Origin: Isochrysis galbana
Lineage: Eukaryota > Haptophyta > Isochrysidales > Isochrysidaceae
Assembly: GCA_018136815.1 (NCBI GenBank)
Contig: CM030936.1
Coordinates: 702,831-766,830, forward strand
Reading direction: 5' to 3'
DNA: 64,000 nt
This document shows, one piece after another, positions 52,950 to 63,756 of the stretch; position 1 is the stretch's first letter; every line of letters starts with the position of its first letter. The notes beneath the pieces are model-generated. The model had not been told where the DNA came from and ran no database searches. It saw only the letters and a program-made list of their open reading frames with translations. The position numbers and the translations under genes are program-made.

Positions 52950-54345
52950 GAAAACTATTGTTATAGTTCGAGCGATGGAGCGCGCGCCGACCGCTCCCGA
53001 TCCCCAGCCACCTTCTGGGAAAAGCTCTATGCTAAGCTCAAGAAGAAAGTCGCAGCGTGGAAAGGAGTTCGTTCAGAACCTCTCGATTCACGGGAGAACT
53101 TTACTAGTGAACTTTATTATATACGGGACGCCGAGATACTGGTTATTCACTTCCACTCCCCCGGCATGGTTCAGGGAAGCCATCGACTCTGACGTCCAAT
53201 CGATATTATGGGACAGGACCCCCCGGCTACAGGCTGACGAGCTAGGCTCCTCGCAAGACAGCAGAAGATGGATAACTTATCCGACATACCCGAGAGTGGG
53301 GACGAACGAGGACGGGCCCCTTCTGGGGATCGGACTACTCCCTATGAAGGAACACACGCGAGCGCTCCAAACGATATGGATTGTCAAGTACCTAAACCCG
53401 TCACAGGCGGAATGGAAAACGGTATTGGATCAATGGTTCAGCCGCACCCCGTTGGGGAGAGCGGCGGTCTTCTCGAAAGTCGACACGAAAAGCCTCACGG
53501 CTAGTATTCGTGGTAACAACACGCTCCCGACCTTTTGGAAGCAAGCACTCGAAAACTTCAGGAGGATTAATTTCCTTAGTTCCTTAGGGAGACAAACACG
53601 CGGGAAGGGGCCCAGGGCTCCCCAATATGGCACAATCTATTTCACAAGCCCCCGGCGATTCACCATTCACATAGGTCGAAATGGGAGTCTCTACCTCTAC
53701 AGACAGTTATTGTACATAGTAGTATAATACTGTCAACCCGGATACGGGGGGTATATACACTACGGAGGAATGCATGGCATACTTGCCGGATGGAGAGCGT
53801 TGGATACGCCATAACGGTAATTACATATCGGTAGGCCCCTTTCTCAAGTCGTGGGAAAAGATATCCGAATGGGCTGCTAGATCAAGACTAGTAAATGTCA
53901 CCGCTAATTATATTGACCTTCTTAGGAAGCAAGCGGTGTCCCCGCCCCCTGCTCCGGAAGAGCATGAGTTAGCCCCTCAGGAAGATCCGGACGCACACGA
54001 TGTAGGAGACATTCTCATTCTCGTGGACAAAGGGCATAATTACTATTTGTACCGGAGGTTTGTTCCCCTGGCGTAGCCTTTAGCCTTTGCTACACCAGTT
54101 GACAGTTCCCCCCTTGGGGTTGTTGAATGTTGAATGGTCTGGCCAGGCTTGTGCCTCGTGCTGTCGCACGAGGTCAGTACCGCGGCTTTGTAGGGGCCCA
54201 ACCTTGCGGCTTTCCCTATGGGATGCGGCTCTGAGCCGACTTGTCACAGTTGCCAGGTGGCCTTGAGTGGCTAGATGCGCACGCGCCTACGTTCTAAGCG
54301 AAAACAAAACTATCAGTCGGCCCTCTTTTGACGGAACGCGACTTA
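52950..54345 (+). mobile_element. LINE-type element, internally deleted, with MERA start (copy 5) and GACGGAACG tail
   Basis: AAAACTATTGTTATAGTTCG precedes ATG 52975 (MERAPTAPDPQPP). The frame then matches the region after the RT palm of LINE ORF2 proteins: AIDSDVQSILWDRTPRL, GIGLLPMKEHTRALQTIW, YLNPSQAEWKTVLDQWF, LPTFWKQALENFRRI. A shift near 53727 leads to a second frame (to 54076) with YLPDGERWIRHNG and ILVDKGHNYYLYRR. The 3' region ends near GGCCCTCTTTTGACGGAACG (54319-54338). The palm and endonuclease are missing. A second 3' copy lies at 35685. Confidence 0.65.
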
Positions 54346-54835
54346 ATCGTTAATTTCGAGACCAAAAACTGCAAACTTGGGCTTGAGACCATGGGGCCCA
54401 TCATGGGGAATCCGAATCTGTGTGTCTTGTGCGTCAGTAATATCACGGGGAACTGTTCAACTGTGGGTGTGGGCGCGTACCTTAGTACCTTACACAGATA
54501 TTGATGCCTACATACAGCCTTCAGATGGGCAGGAATACAACAGCATGCAGTGAGCAGCTAGGTGGCCTGCTACTCCTTCATTGTTGTGCATTGGGCGGCC
54601 CTCCCCCCTCTCAATTTGACATCCAAGTACACCTAGTGGAGGGAACACCTCAAAAGATAGCCGGTCACGTACGAGCATCCAGAATAGCGCTTATAACATG
54701 GTAAGTTGGCGCGCCCTAGTCGGAAAGTATGTTCAGCGACGTCGTAGGTGATGCATAAGCAGCCCTTCAAGCCTCCAGAACTGTTACCCCCCCCAAAAAA
54801 CCAAAAAAATTTTATTTCGCCTCGCGGGCGGCACT
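54346..54835. other. Intergenic, nothing assigned
   Basis: No supported gene. A C-run and A-rich step (54788-54810) precede the next gene's upstream region. Confidence 0.4.
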
Positions 54836-55181
54836 AAGGTTCACTTTCGTAGCCACGCCCCTTCGCTTCTCGCTCCCTCACTACCCGACTTGCGGCATCT
54901 CCCCTTGTGCTCTGAAGTACGTAGGGGCTCAGGTTGCTGGGGGGGACCTCTACCTCTGATGATAGAAGTAGGTATAATGGGTAGTGCGAACGTTCGTTTC
55001 GCCCTGCCGCCGCAGCCTTGCCCCCTCCCACCGCCCTTCCTCCACCCACCCCCGGACGACACGCCCCAGCCCACGCCTCTCCCCCGCCCTTTCCCCTCAA
55101 CCTCCCTTCTTGCTTTTGTCCCCCCTCCCCGCCTCCTTGCCGTGGGATCGGCGCAGACTTAGGAGGGCATACCTTGGACCC

Positions 55182-56543
55182 ATGAGGGACGCCCGCGTCA
55201 ACGTTGACCTGGCGCTCGAGCTGCACGACCAGCTGCACCGAAGCGAGCTCTACGGCAACGAGGCGCTGCAGGCGCTCCAGATCTCGGGTCTAGGCCAACT
55301 TGGCGCGAAACATGTGACGCCTTCTGGGCCGCCCGGCTCGGCGCTCGCAGAGGGAAGGCCAGTTTCAAGGCCACCCTCGCCCTCTAAGAAGATCAGCAGA
55401 GCAGGCTCGCTGCACAATGTGGGCTCGACCGCGCTGAGTCCAAGGGTTCATCTCCAGACGCCCCGACACGTCGAGCGCGATCCAGTCCTGTTGATCGCGG
55501 GGCCGCTGTCGCCGCGCGCGAGATCGCGCATGCTGCCTTCTCTGAGCAGAAAGAGCAGAGAGGCTGACGTCGAGGCCATACCAAGTGAAGTAAGCCAGCT
55601 GCTGGCCGATCTCTACGGCGGCAAGGGCATGCCCATCCCGCCTGCTTCACAGCTGTCACCACCACGGTCGTCACGTGGGACTCCCCGATCGAGGCAGAGC
55701 TTCGAGGACGTCACCGGTCACTTCAAGATGAGCAAAGAACGTGTCATCTCCCGCCTTCAAAAACTGAGTTGCTTCAGGCGCCTCTCTGAGGCAGAGCTGG
55801 GCGAACTGCTGCAGCGAGCTCGTCACAAATGGCATGAACGCTACAGTTACGTGGCACGAGAGGGTGCCATCTGTTCTGGTATGACGGTGATACTCGAGGG
55901 CACTGTTGAGCTCAGCTCTCAGTCCCACTCAATGAAAGCGGAACATGCTCAGCCTGGCTTTGCTTTGGGGCAAGCGACAATGGTAACAAGACACGCCATC
56001 AGGCATGAGCACACTGTCCAGGCCCTGTCGGAAGCATACAGCGTCACGTGGTCACACGAAGAATTTGACGGTTTTCGGCTTGCTATCTCCCCCTCGGAGC
56101 GCAATGAAGCACACGCTCGCATCCTGGGTTCAATACCATTCTTTTTCAACGTCGCCCCAGAAAAGCGCGTCAAGATCAGCGCGTTACTGGAGATGCAACA
56201 ACTACGCGTTTCCTTATCCTATCCGGAGCCAACACCTGTGGTAAGCGAGGGGGAGAAAGGCGCGCCGTTTTACTTTTTGGTTGAGGGCACCATTGCCCTA
56301 CACTGCCAGTCGGAGAGTAATATTGGGAAGCGGCTGCTGGCAAACATTGAACCGGACTCAAAGTGTCCGTGGTTCGGAAGCATCACAAGCCAAGGAGCTC
56401 CCGCAAGTGCTGTTGTTGTGACTGACACTTGCTTGTGCTTGGTGTTGAAGCCTGATAAGCTGACTGCTTTCTTGAAAGAAGTGCCGGAGTTTGTGGAGGC
56501 AGTGCAAGTGGCATCCACCGAGATGACTAGTGACGGTGCCTAG
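55182..56543 (+). CDS. Protein with two cyclic-nucleotide-binding-type domains
   Basis: 453 residues from ATG 55182; the frame is open to 54984, but that part is Pro-rich and starts poorly. A helical start (VNVDLALELHDQLHRSELYG) leads to a Ser/Pro linker, then two cNMP-fold units: LSCFRRLSEAELGELLQRAR ... GMTVILEGTVELSS, and ILGSIPFFFNVAPEKRVKIS ... GAPFYFLVEGTIALHC ... TDTCLCLVL. The phosphate-binding cassette (FGE ... R-A) is not clearly present in either, so ligand binding is doubtful. No channel or kinase domain is attached. It may act as a regulatory subunit-like protein. Confidence 0.75.
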   Translation: MRDARVNVDLALELHDQLHRSELYGNEALQALQISGLGQLGAKHVTPSGPPGSALAEGRPVSRPPSPSKKISRAGSLHNVGSTALSPRVHLQTPRHVERDPVLLIAGPLSPRARSRMLPSLSRKSREADVEAIPSEVSQLLADLYGGKGMPIPPASQLSPPRSSRGTPRSRQSFEDVTGHFKMSKERVISRLQKLSCFRRLSEAELGELLQRARHKWHERYSYVAREGAICSGMTVILEGTVELSSQSHSMKAEHAQPGFALGQATMVTRHAIRHEHTVQALSEAYSVTWSHEEFDGFRLAISPSERNEAHARILGSIPFFFNVAPEKRVKISALLEMQQLRVSLSYPEPTPVVSEGEKGAPFYFLVEGTIALHCQSESNIGKRLLANIEPDSKCPWFGSITSQGAPASAVVVTDTCLCLVLKPDKLTAFLKEVPEFVEAVQVASTEMTSDGA

Positions 56544-56693
56544 TCCATGCTTACGAATTTTCATAATTTTTCATGGCAACCCCATGCGCGCAAGATGGAA
56601 GATGGGTGAGATGAGATTGCTTCGGATTCGAATCCATTTAAATTATATACTACTATGTATAACGAGAATTTGTACCGAGTTAGTGCCGCGCAC

Positions 56694-56790
56694 TGAGAGG
56701 GTGCAACCTCAGATTTGGTTATTTTTTTGACAAATGCCCGCCCATGAAATGGGTATATAAACGTTTATGGACAAGGCGCCCCGGGCCTCC
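56694..56790 (+). repeat. 93-bp repeat, copy 2 (with 52646-52738)
   Basis: GAGAGGGTGCAACCTCAGAT, ATTTTTTTGACAAATGCCC, CATGAAATGG and ATGGACAAGGCGCCCCGGGC keep the order of the first copy. Confidence 0.7.
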
Positions 56791-56904
56791 GACCAACCCT
56801 TGCAAGCAAGTAAAATGTTGATAACTTCACATTTAGCGCTCCTGCCCCGATGCGCCGCCAACATCCGCTCCCTACCAAACAAAATTACGTTATCGAGCTC
56901 ATTT

Positions 56905-57313
56905 TGCAGCACCTATATTATTGGTACCTCATCTTATCTTCGGTGCTATGTTGCTCCAGTGAATCGCGAATCGCGTGATTGATGGCTTCGTCTGGTTCGC
57001 ATGCAACGTTATGCTTGTCAAGGTGAACGTTGTGCTTGGAGAAGCCCCACTCAGTCGTCACGTCACGACATTGGCCAGCGGCCGCCATGGAATTGCAGGT
57101 GTAATCATACGATTGCTTGAGGGGGTCGGGTCTGGTAAGTCTGAACTTGGCGATTGGATGTGTTGGGTGTGTATTGCAATCAACATCGTGCTTGTCCAAG
57201 TATTTGACGTTACCATTACCCCTGTCGCCACTTGGTGTCGAATTCTGTACATTTGCTGGACTGTCAATACCCTCAAGGTATTTGTATATATACGACATCA
57301 TGTATAGATACAA
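56905..57313 (-). pseudogene. Cys-rich LDKHxVxC repeat fragment
   Basis: The minus frame reads VKYLDKHDVDC ... AKFRLTRPD ... YDYTC and then VHLDKHNVACEPD ... KMRYQ, a stop, YRCC: two units of about 50 residues with the same pattern. A stop interrupts the last unit where MRY-x-Y-x-CC is expected. I have seen this type of repeat in secreted eukaryotic proteins but cannot name the domain with certainty. It is truncated on both sides and abuts a LINE fragment. Confidence 0.5.
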
Positions 57314-57465
57314 AGACAGCCCAACGAAAAAATGTAGGCTGTGCGAACGCCACCAGGAAAACTCATGTCACCTAGCGTGGTGCCCCGCGACGAGAAAAGT
57401 ATTCGACGCCATAGACGCCATCACAAACTACGCCCCCAACGCGAATAGGACAGGGTCTGTCTGTG
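57300..57465 (+). mobile_element. LINE ORF2 C-terminal fragment (CCHC-like)
   Basis: MYRYKDSPTKKCRLCERHQE followed by NSCHLAWCPATRKVFDAI is the C-x2-C ... H-x4-C motif found after the RT of LINE proteins. About 50 residues survive. Confidence 0.6.
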
Positions 57466-57572
57466 AGAATTTCTCAAAGGGGCGCGCCCACTTGCATTGC
57501 ACGCCTGCAGAGCGCAACCCCTCCCCCGCTCGTCAGATATCTTTGGGGACGGGCGCGCGGAGAGAGAGAGGC

Positions 57573-58135
57573 ATGCCGCTCCCACTGGCGACCATCGTCC
57601 CTTGGGTCGGCTATGAGAGCTACGGGCGGCTCGTGCCCAACGGCCGCGTCAACGGCAAGGACACGGGGCACAACAAGGTCAACAACCCGACGCACGCCGC
57701 CTTCCGATTCGCCTTCCGCGACGAAGGCAGGGCGTGGACCACCTCTCTCTGCCTCGCGGACACGGACAGCGACGGGCAGAGCAACGGGATGGAGCTGGGG
57801 ACCCCTGCTGCTTGTGGAGCGTCGACGTGGACGAGGGCGAGCTGCTCGGCTTCTCTACCGACGACATCTCGCTCGCGGGGGACGAGTCGTCGAGGACCTC
57901 GAGGAGCATGCCTGTCTGCGCGCCGCCGCCGCTCGCGGTGGGTACGACCCCTCCCTCGCCCCCTTCCTCCCCCGCGTCCTCGCCCCCTCGCTCCTCGTCC
58001 TCGCCCCCTTCCTCCCCCGCGTCCTCGCCCCCTTCCTCCGCGTCCCCGCCCGCCTTGCCGCTGCTCGCCCACGGTGTGCTCATGTCCGTCGCGTGGGGCG
58101 TGCTCCTCCCCTCGGGGGCGGGCGCGCTGTCGTTG
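57573..58135 (+). pseudogene. Temptin-like plus cytochrome b561-like gene, frameshifted
   Basis: YESYGRLVPNGRVNGKDTGH, RFAFRDEGRAWTTSLCLADT and DSDGQSNGMELG match the temptin Cys domain of secreted proteins. The next block of the family (DPCCLWS) is in the neighbouring frame: one G is missing from the run at 57797-57800. After an acidic/Ser linker and a long SSPP repeat, LLAHGVLMSVAWGVLLPSGA matches the first helix of cytochrome b561 domains, with its heme-ligand His. Later b561 helices are not found. The 5' exon with a signal peptide is also missing. A sequencing error in the G run is possible. Confidence 0.6.
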
Positions 58136-59590
58136 TTGGTGGTGGTGGTTGGAGGGATGGGGGAGGCTGCGCGGACTGGAGAAGGAAGAGATAGTGCGCC
58201 ACGGCGGCGGCGAGCGACGACTCGGCGGTGGGAGGATAGGCCGGTGGCGGGTAAGGATGGACGGTGGCGGGCGGAGGAGAGGCAGTGGGGTGGAAGGGAT
58301 GGGAGGCTTGCGTCGGGAATGTGTAGATGGTGGGTGAGGGGGTGGGAAGGGAGGGAGGTGGGGGCGTGTAGTGGTTGTGGTTGTAGAGGTGGAGTGGGGA
58401 TGGGGAGGGGACGGCACCTGGCGGGAGCCGATAGAGGCTGGAGCTGATGAGGGGTGGGTGGTTGAGCGAGGGGTATTGGAGAGGGGGTGGTTGATTCGGT
58501 GGGGGTGGGTTGGTAGGAGGTGTGTTGAAGGCTTGGATGAGGAAGAGGGAAGAAGGAGGCTGGGTAGGCGGCAACGGCGGAGAGAGGGGGAGGCTGCTCG
58601 GGCGAGGCGAGGTGCGGGAGGGGAGAGTAGAATGTCAGTTGTGCGGGCGTGGCGGTGACGTCAGGGAGCTGTGGCCAGCCGTGTGGTTGTGATTGTGCAT
58701 GGTGTGCTTGGGTGGACTGTGGATAGGTCATGTGGGAAGGCTGGTTAGGTTCGGGGGAGGCGGATGGGGCTGGAGGTGGCTCGGGAGCGGCGGCGATGGG
58801 GGTGTGGGGCACGGGGAGAGAGTAGGAGGGCGTGGAGGGCACACCTCCGCTACCATGTGGTGAGCTGAATGTAGCTGTGGCTGTGGGGTGGTCTGGTGAG
58901 AGAGAGAGTTGAGACATAACATGAGAGGTTTGATCCACGTGGGGCATGGAGGGTGGGCGAAGAGGGACTGGAGGAGCACGCGGGGACAGGTCGGACGGCG
59001 CGGGCGCACTCTCAGTCATCACGAGGCACTGTGGCACGAGGGCGAGGGCGAGAGCAGACGGGAGGAGCACGAGGGGCGATCGGGCGATGGCGCAGAGCGT
59101 TCGGAGGACACCGGGGGAAAACGTCACGCGCGCGGGGGGGGGGGGGGGCGCGCGGGAAAATAATAGACGGGAAAGGGGGCGGAAACTCAAGGGAGCACTC
59201 GGGGGGAAGGCGGGAGGGAGGAGAAGGGAAAGGGCTTTCGCGGGGGGAGGGGGCCGATCGAGATAGCGCGAGGGGGAGGGAATCGGGGCGCGACGGACGA
59301 GGGGAGTCGCGCGGGGAACCTAGTCGGGGTGTATAGGAAGAGGCAAGTGTACAAGGCCCCTTCCTTACCCGCAACAAATCCCAACCCACCAACCCCAACG
59401 CACCAACCCACCACGAACCCACCCTACCAACCAACCCACCCACCCAACACACCAGCAGCATGACTTTATTAGATTTCGGCCACCATCCCAAAGGTCGAAA
59501 TGCGTTCAATCGCCGCCACCATAGCCACAACCACAGCCACTCTGCCTACAACACCCTCCCACCAGTATTCTGCACTCCTCCCTGCTAACT
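58136..59590. other. Purine-rich region, no supported gene
   Basis: The + strand is almost free of C over long stretches, so the minus strand stays open for 503 codons of Pro/Ser/His. I do not accept it as coding without expression evidence. Confidence 0.35.
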
Positions 59591-59700
59591 CCCATGATAT
59601 CCGTGTTGTGGACTGCTTTCATCGACAGAGGCATAGGGTTTGAGGTGCTAGGATCAAGAGGAGAAATCAAGCGTGCATCATCAAGGAATCTTGACGAATC

Positions 59701-59800
59701 NNNNNNNNNNNNNNNNNNNNNNNNNNNNNNNNNNNNNNNNNNNNNNNNNNNNNNNNNNNNNNNNNNNNNNNNNNNNNNNNNNNNNNNNNNNNNNNNNNNN
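59701..59800. other. Assembly gap (100 N)
   Basis: Run of N; true length unknown. 59800-60185 shows no supported gene. Confidence 0.99.
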
Positions 59801-60185
59801 CACGGTCAGCATTTGACTACACCGTGGCCACGAGGACCTGTTTTCGCAGAATCAGTGGCGTGTTCTCGGCACAAACCTACGTCAACAAGCCCCAACGGCA
59901 CCGCGTGATTGATGCATGTAATATCTGGTGAAGCCATAAGCACACCACCATTGTTGACACGACGAATCAAAATCCCTCGGTGGTAAGATTAGGAAAAATC
60001 ACGATGCTGACCATACGATGGCGCAGCATAAATGAGAAGCCGTTTGGAAGAAAAAAGAATGTAGTGACACCGAGTGAACAATCGGTGATAAGAATAGAGG
60101 AGACTTGACGTAAAAATTGGGGGCAGCTGCGAGCCCAATGTGCATTGTCATAAGGCGCACGATGAGGTTAGCGTCGAAAATCGCT

Positions 60186-62208
60186 CTATAGGCGTAGATT
60201 GCGGTCCAATTGGATCGCGCTCCATTTGGCTTGCGGAGACAAAGGCAGTGGCTCGGAAGACCCGATCTCGCCGCGCAAGTTGGCCCCCATTGCATCAGCG
60301 AGCGCCGAGCCGCGGAGTCCACGGCCGCTCAAGTATGCAAGCTTGGTGACACATCTGAAGATGAGGGTGACGGAGTGCAAGGTCGGGGTTGTGTTTCGGT
60401 TGGAGTGTGCCGTCCGTACTAACTGCTTGCGACATGAGCGAGTCGAATGAATAGATGCATTGCAGCCGAGACGAGAATTTGGGTCCACAACAGCTAGATT
60501 GCAGGCATTGCAGGCTGGAACACGCACGCTTCAGTGGTCATATCACCGGCCGAGACAACACCGAGTTCAAGGAGGCGCCTTCCCACTTGGTAGGTCTCGA
60601 GGCGTACAGCACCGATGTAGCACTAACCACACAAAAAGGAAGAAGAAAAATGGAGCTGAGCTTGTGAGGGTCGCCCATGCGACCCTGCTTGGATGACTCT
60701 TTGGGCAGAGGGACGTGCAGAGTTCCGCATGCACAACAAAGTACAGGCGGAAGGTGTTAGAACTGCCCACCTGCGTGACTGCAATGACTGCTATATCCTT
60801 CTTCACTGCTCTCTCGATTGCCTTCATGAATTCCTCCTTGTGCGACGGTCCGTTGCCGGTGCCATAGAGCGAGAGCACGAGGCCCGCCATCTGAGGAGCA
60901 TGCTCGATCATCGCTGCAATAGCACTGTCGTCAAAGCCTGATGGAGTGTAATGCCGGAAAGAGAAGGGGAGCACGAACGATCAGCTCGTAGAATAATCAA
61001 TACGGCACAAGTGGCACAACAACGAGAAGGGGTGGCTCGTCACGGGAGACGTGTGCAGGGCAATTTCATGGAAGGCTTTGTGAGGACGCTCTGGCAGACC
61101 TGGTGACAGACGAATGACGGTGACCCTTGCGTCAAGGTTCGAGTGCACCCGCAGCCGGCACACTGGCGGCGGGCGCCAGAGATGACGATTTTGAGCAGAG
61201 ACTCCTGAAGCTCCCACAACGGCGAGAGGAGGAAAATTAGGTGATGAAAACGCTGCAAGGCCACCCGCGTCGCATTTTACAGCCCTGCAGCCTCGTAGTA
61301 ACCGATCGTTGAAGAAGATTGCGACCTACAATAGCAGCATGTGGCGATGAGAAGGGGTCGGATGCGAGAGGTACGAGTAGGACCATGCAAGATAGGTCTC
61401 GTTTCGGAGGAGCCACCCATCGCAGTCTGATGATATGCGCAGCGCATACAAGGTTGTCCATGGGCTGCCGCTCAAAATTAGCGGAATATCTCTGCGGAAT
61501 GCTAGAGCAGACATGCCTGGTGCACACCTCGCACAATTCGAGCTGAGAGGCGAGCATGATTGACGAGATTAGATTGCGCCTAGCGTCGTTGAATGGCTCG
61601 CGCATCGGGATCATTGAGCCTGTCAGCACAACCGTTTTCCCGAGTCCTTCGAGCATGAACGAGAGGGCGGAGGCTGTATACGCCATCGTGTCAGTGCCAT
61701 GGATGACGACAAAGCCGTCGTAGTCGAAGTAGTGTCGACCGATCAGATTGGCAAGAGAGCACCAGTCCTTCGGCCCGATGTTGGACGAGTCGAGTAGAGG
61801 GTCGTACTCGACCAGGTCAATATCTGGCATCGACTCGTCGTGGAACTCAATCATAGCTCCGACAAGGTCCCCGAGCGCCCCCCGCTGGTGCTGCGGCGCC
61901 CATGAGCCGTCCTGCTTAATCATGCCTAGCGTGCCCCCGGTGTACACCAAGAGCACTCGTCCAAGCGCCTTCTCGTGGCTCACGATGCGTTTGGGCAGCT
62001 GCTTGTGCGCAGGGAGCGGAGCGCTAACCTCCTCGCCCTCTTTGAGCGCTGCGCCGCCCGCGTCGATCCCATTCTGCTCGCTCATCATGCGCAGCGGCGT
62101 TCCCCTCACGTGTGGAGAGCCGCAGGGGCTCTGTGCTGGCGTGGCTCTCCACCGCCCGGCTGCACAGAGTGTTGCACTGGCAGCCAGCCAGAGAGGAGAC
62201 GAGACCAT
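60186..62208 (-). CDS. L-asparaginase (bacterial-type fold)
   Basis: Five exons, 62208-61528, 61325-61100, 60937-60771, 60622-60528 and 60354-60186, give 445 residues with matching phases. The leader MVSSPLWLAASATLCAAGRW suggests secretion or organelle import. Catalytic motifs are YTGGTLGM (Thr93) and VIHGTDTMAY (Thr172, Asp173). VVLTGSMIPMREPFNDARRN, FSSPNFPPLAVVGA, GLVLSLYGTGNGP, AVTQ-C-x-G-AVRLETYQVG and SAGDMTTEA complete the family pattern. It hydrolyses asparagine to aspartate and ammonia. Length is normal for eukaryotic forms with a presequence. A GTACTCTACT-type word lies about 190 bp upstream on the coding strand. Confidence 0.88.
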
Positions 62209-63055
62209 TGGCCGCCGCGGGCAGAGAGGGGGGGGAAGGGCAGAAGCGAGGGAAGGGGGGGGGGGTTGGGGGAGGGCGGGAGGGCGGGAGGGGAGGGAGG
62301 GGAGTAGGGAGGGGGAGCGGCGAGGGAGAGGGGGGGTGCGACTGGCGTGAGGAGAGAAGAGGACGGACCAAGAAGGCGTCTTGGACTAAAGGGAGTAGAG
62401 TACTTTCTTTCTCCCACGAGCCTAAAAGAATTCCTTTTTGTTTCTTTTGCTTCCCGCGCGCCGCCCGAATGTCTCCGGAAGGTGGTGAAGATAGATTGTG
62501 CGCACTCTACTTTCGTGTACAGTGTACTGAAACTATCGTATTTATAAATGGTATAGTTTCTCCCACCCAGGCGGATCCACGCGGCGCGCGTGATTGGAGG
62601 GGGTTCGTGGGGAGATCCCGGTTGGGACGTTAGGCCTGACATCCGTGACGTCAGACAGGTATGAGGGCTAGTCGGACCTGACATCATGGTGACCAGGGCG
62701 GCCGAGAGGAGAGAGAGCGACGCCATCGCTCGCGCTCTCTCCAGAACAGAACCGGATAAAAATCCTCTTACAATTCTCTCACACCAATCTCACACGCACA
62801 TTGACGGTAACTGACGTAACGGGATACGCGCAAAAGGGGGGGTGAGCACGAGAGGAAAGAGAAAAGAAGAGAGTCTCTAAGAGAGGGGCCCGTCGCCTCT
62901 CCTCACGTGAAGAGAAGCCCTATTTGGACTTAGGAAGTAAAGAGAGGTCAAAGGGGGGCAAGAGACAAGGGCAAGGGACAAGGGACCCATCGGTGATACC
63001 CCCTCCTAAACGGAGTACGGAGTGCGACGTTTACAACGAATGCTTGGCTCGCGCA
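62209..63055. other. Intergenic, asparaginase upstream region
   Basis: A G-rich 5' leader (62220-62335), then AAAGTACTCTACT read on the minus strand near 62395-62407. Nothing else is assigned. Confidence 0.4.
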
Positions 63056-63059
63056 TGAC

Positions 63060-63640
63060 TCAACTGTGGCTTTTCGAGAAGGAGTCGAGGATGTTGAGCA
63101 GGCGGTGAAATTGATTGCGCGGGCACGGTTTGGTGAGGATATCTGCCACCATATTGGTGCCACTGATGTGTTTCAACGTGAGAACATGTTTTGCCACCAG
63201 GTCGCGCAGAAAAGCACCGGCGCGAAGAATGTGTTTTGTTTTCTTGAACGCAACGGGGTCGAACGCCATATCGACGGCGGACTTGAAATCGGAGTAGACA
63301 ACTGAAGGTGCATTTTGCACGACACCTAGATCAGTGAGCAACTCGCGAATGAATATGAGGTCTTTCGCCGTGAGCATGGCTCCGAAATATTCGGCCTCAG
63401 CGCTGGACAGAGAAACCGAGCGCTGCATTTTGGAGAACCATTGGATTGGGCAACCCAGGTAGAAGAAGAAAGCACCACTGCAAGAGTGTTTTGTGTTTTG
63501 TCTCCCAATTAGAGTCAACAAAGGTCACGAAAGGCATGTGAGGATTTGGAGAGAAGTGGAGAGCACGATCTTTAGACCCTCGCAGGTATATCAAGCAGCG
63601 TACAACCGCTTGGAAATGTGCTTGGCCCGGGTTGGGCTGC
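63060..63640 (-). mobile_element. copia-type RNase H fragment, frameshifted
   Basis: HFQAVVRCLIYLRGSKDRAL and FVTFVDSNWETKHKTL lie in one frame. GAFFFYLGCPIQWFSKMQ, SLSSAEAEYFGAMLTAKDL, SDFKSAVDMA, KKTKHILRAGAFLRDLV and HISGTNMVADILTK lie in the other, with the shift near 63480. This is the complete copia RNase H order. The stop is at 63060. It abuts a MERA leader at its upstream side. Confidence 0.8.
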
Positions 63641-63644
63641 TCGC

Positions 63645-63756
63645 GGCCGCGTTTGGCGGCCCGGCGGTGGTCATGGCCCGATCGGCCGGCGCGGCGGGGA
63701 TGGCGGCAGGAGGGGAGGGGAGCGACGCGCGCTCCATGACCCTATGTTTTTAAAGA
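63645..63756 (-). repeat. MERA-leader repeat, copy 6
   Basis: On the minus strand ACTATCTTTAAAAACATAGG, then ATG 63737 and MERASLPSPPAAIPAAPADR, closest to copy 1 at 3861. It runs into the copia RNase H fragment with only a few bases between. Confidence 0.65.

Noticed and set aside
57679-59190. 503-codon minus-strand ORF, Pro/Ser/His-rich
   Set aside because: The plus strand is nearly pure purine plus T, so stops are rare on the minus strand; the frame also covers the temptin/b561 gene. No domain or conserved block is seen.
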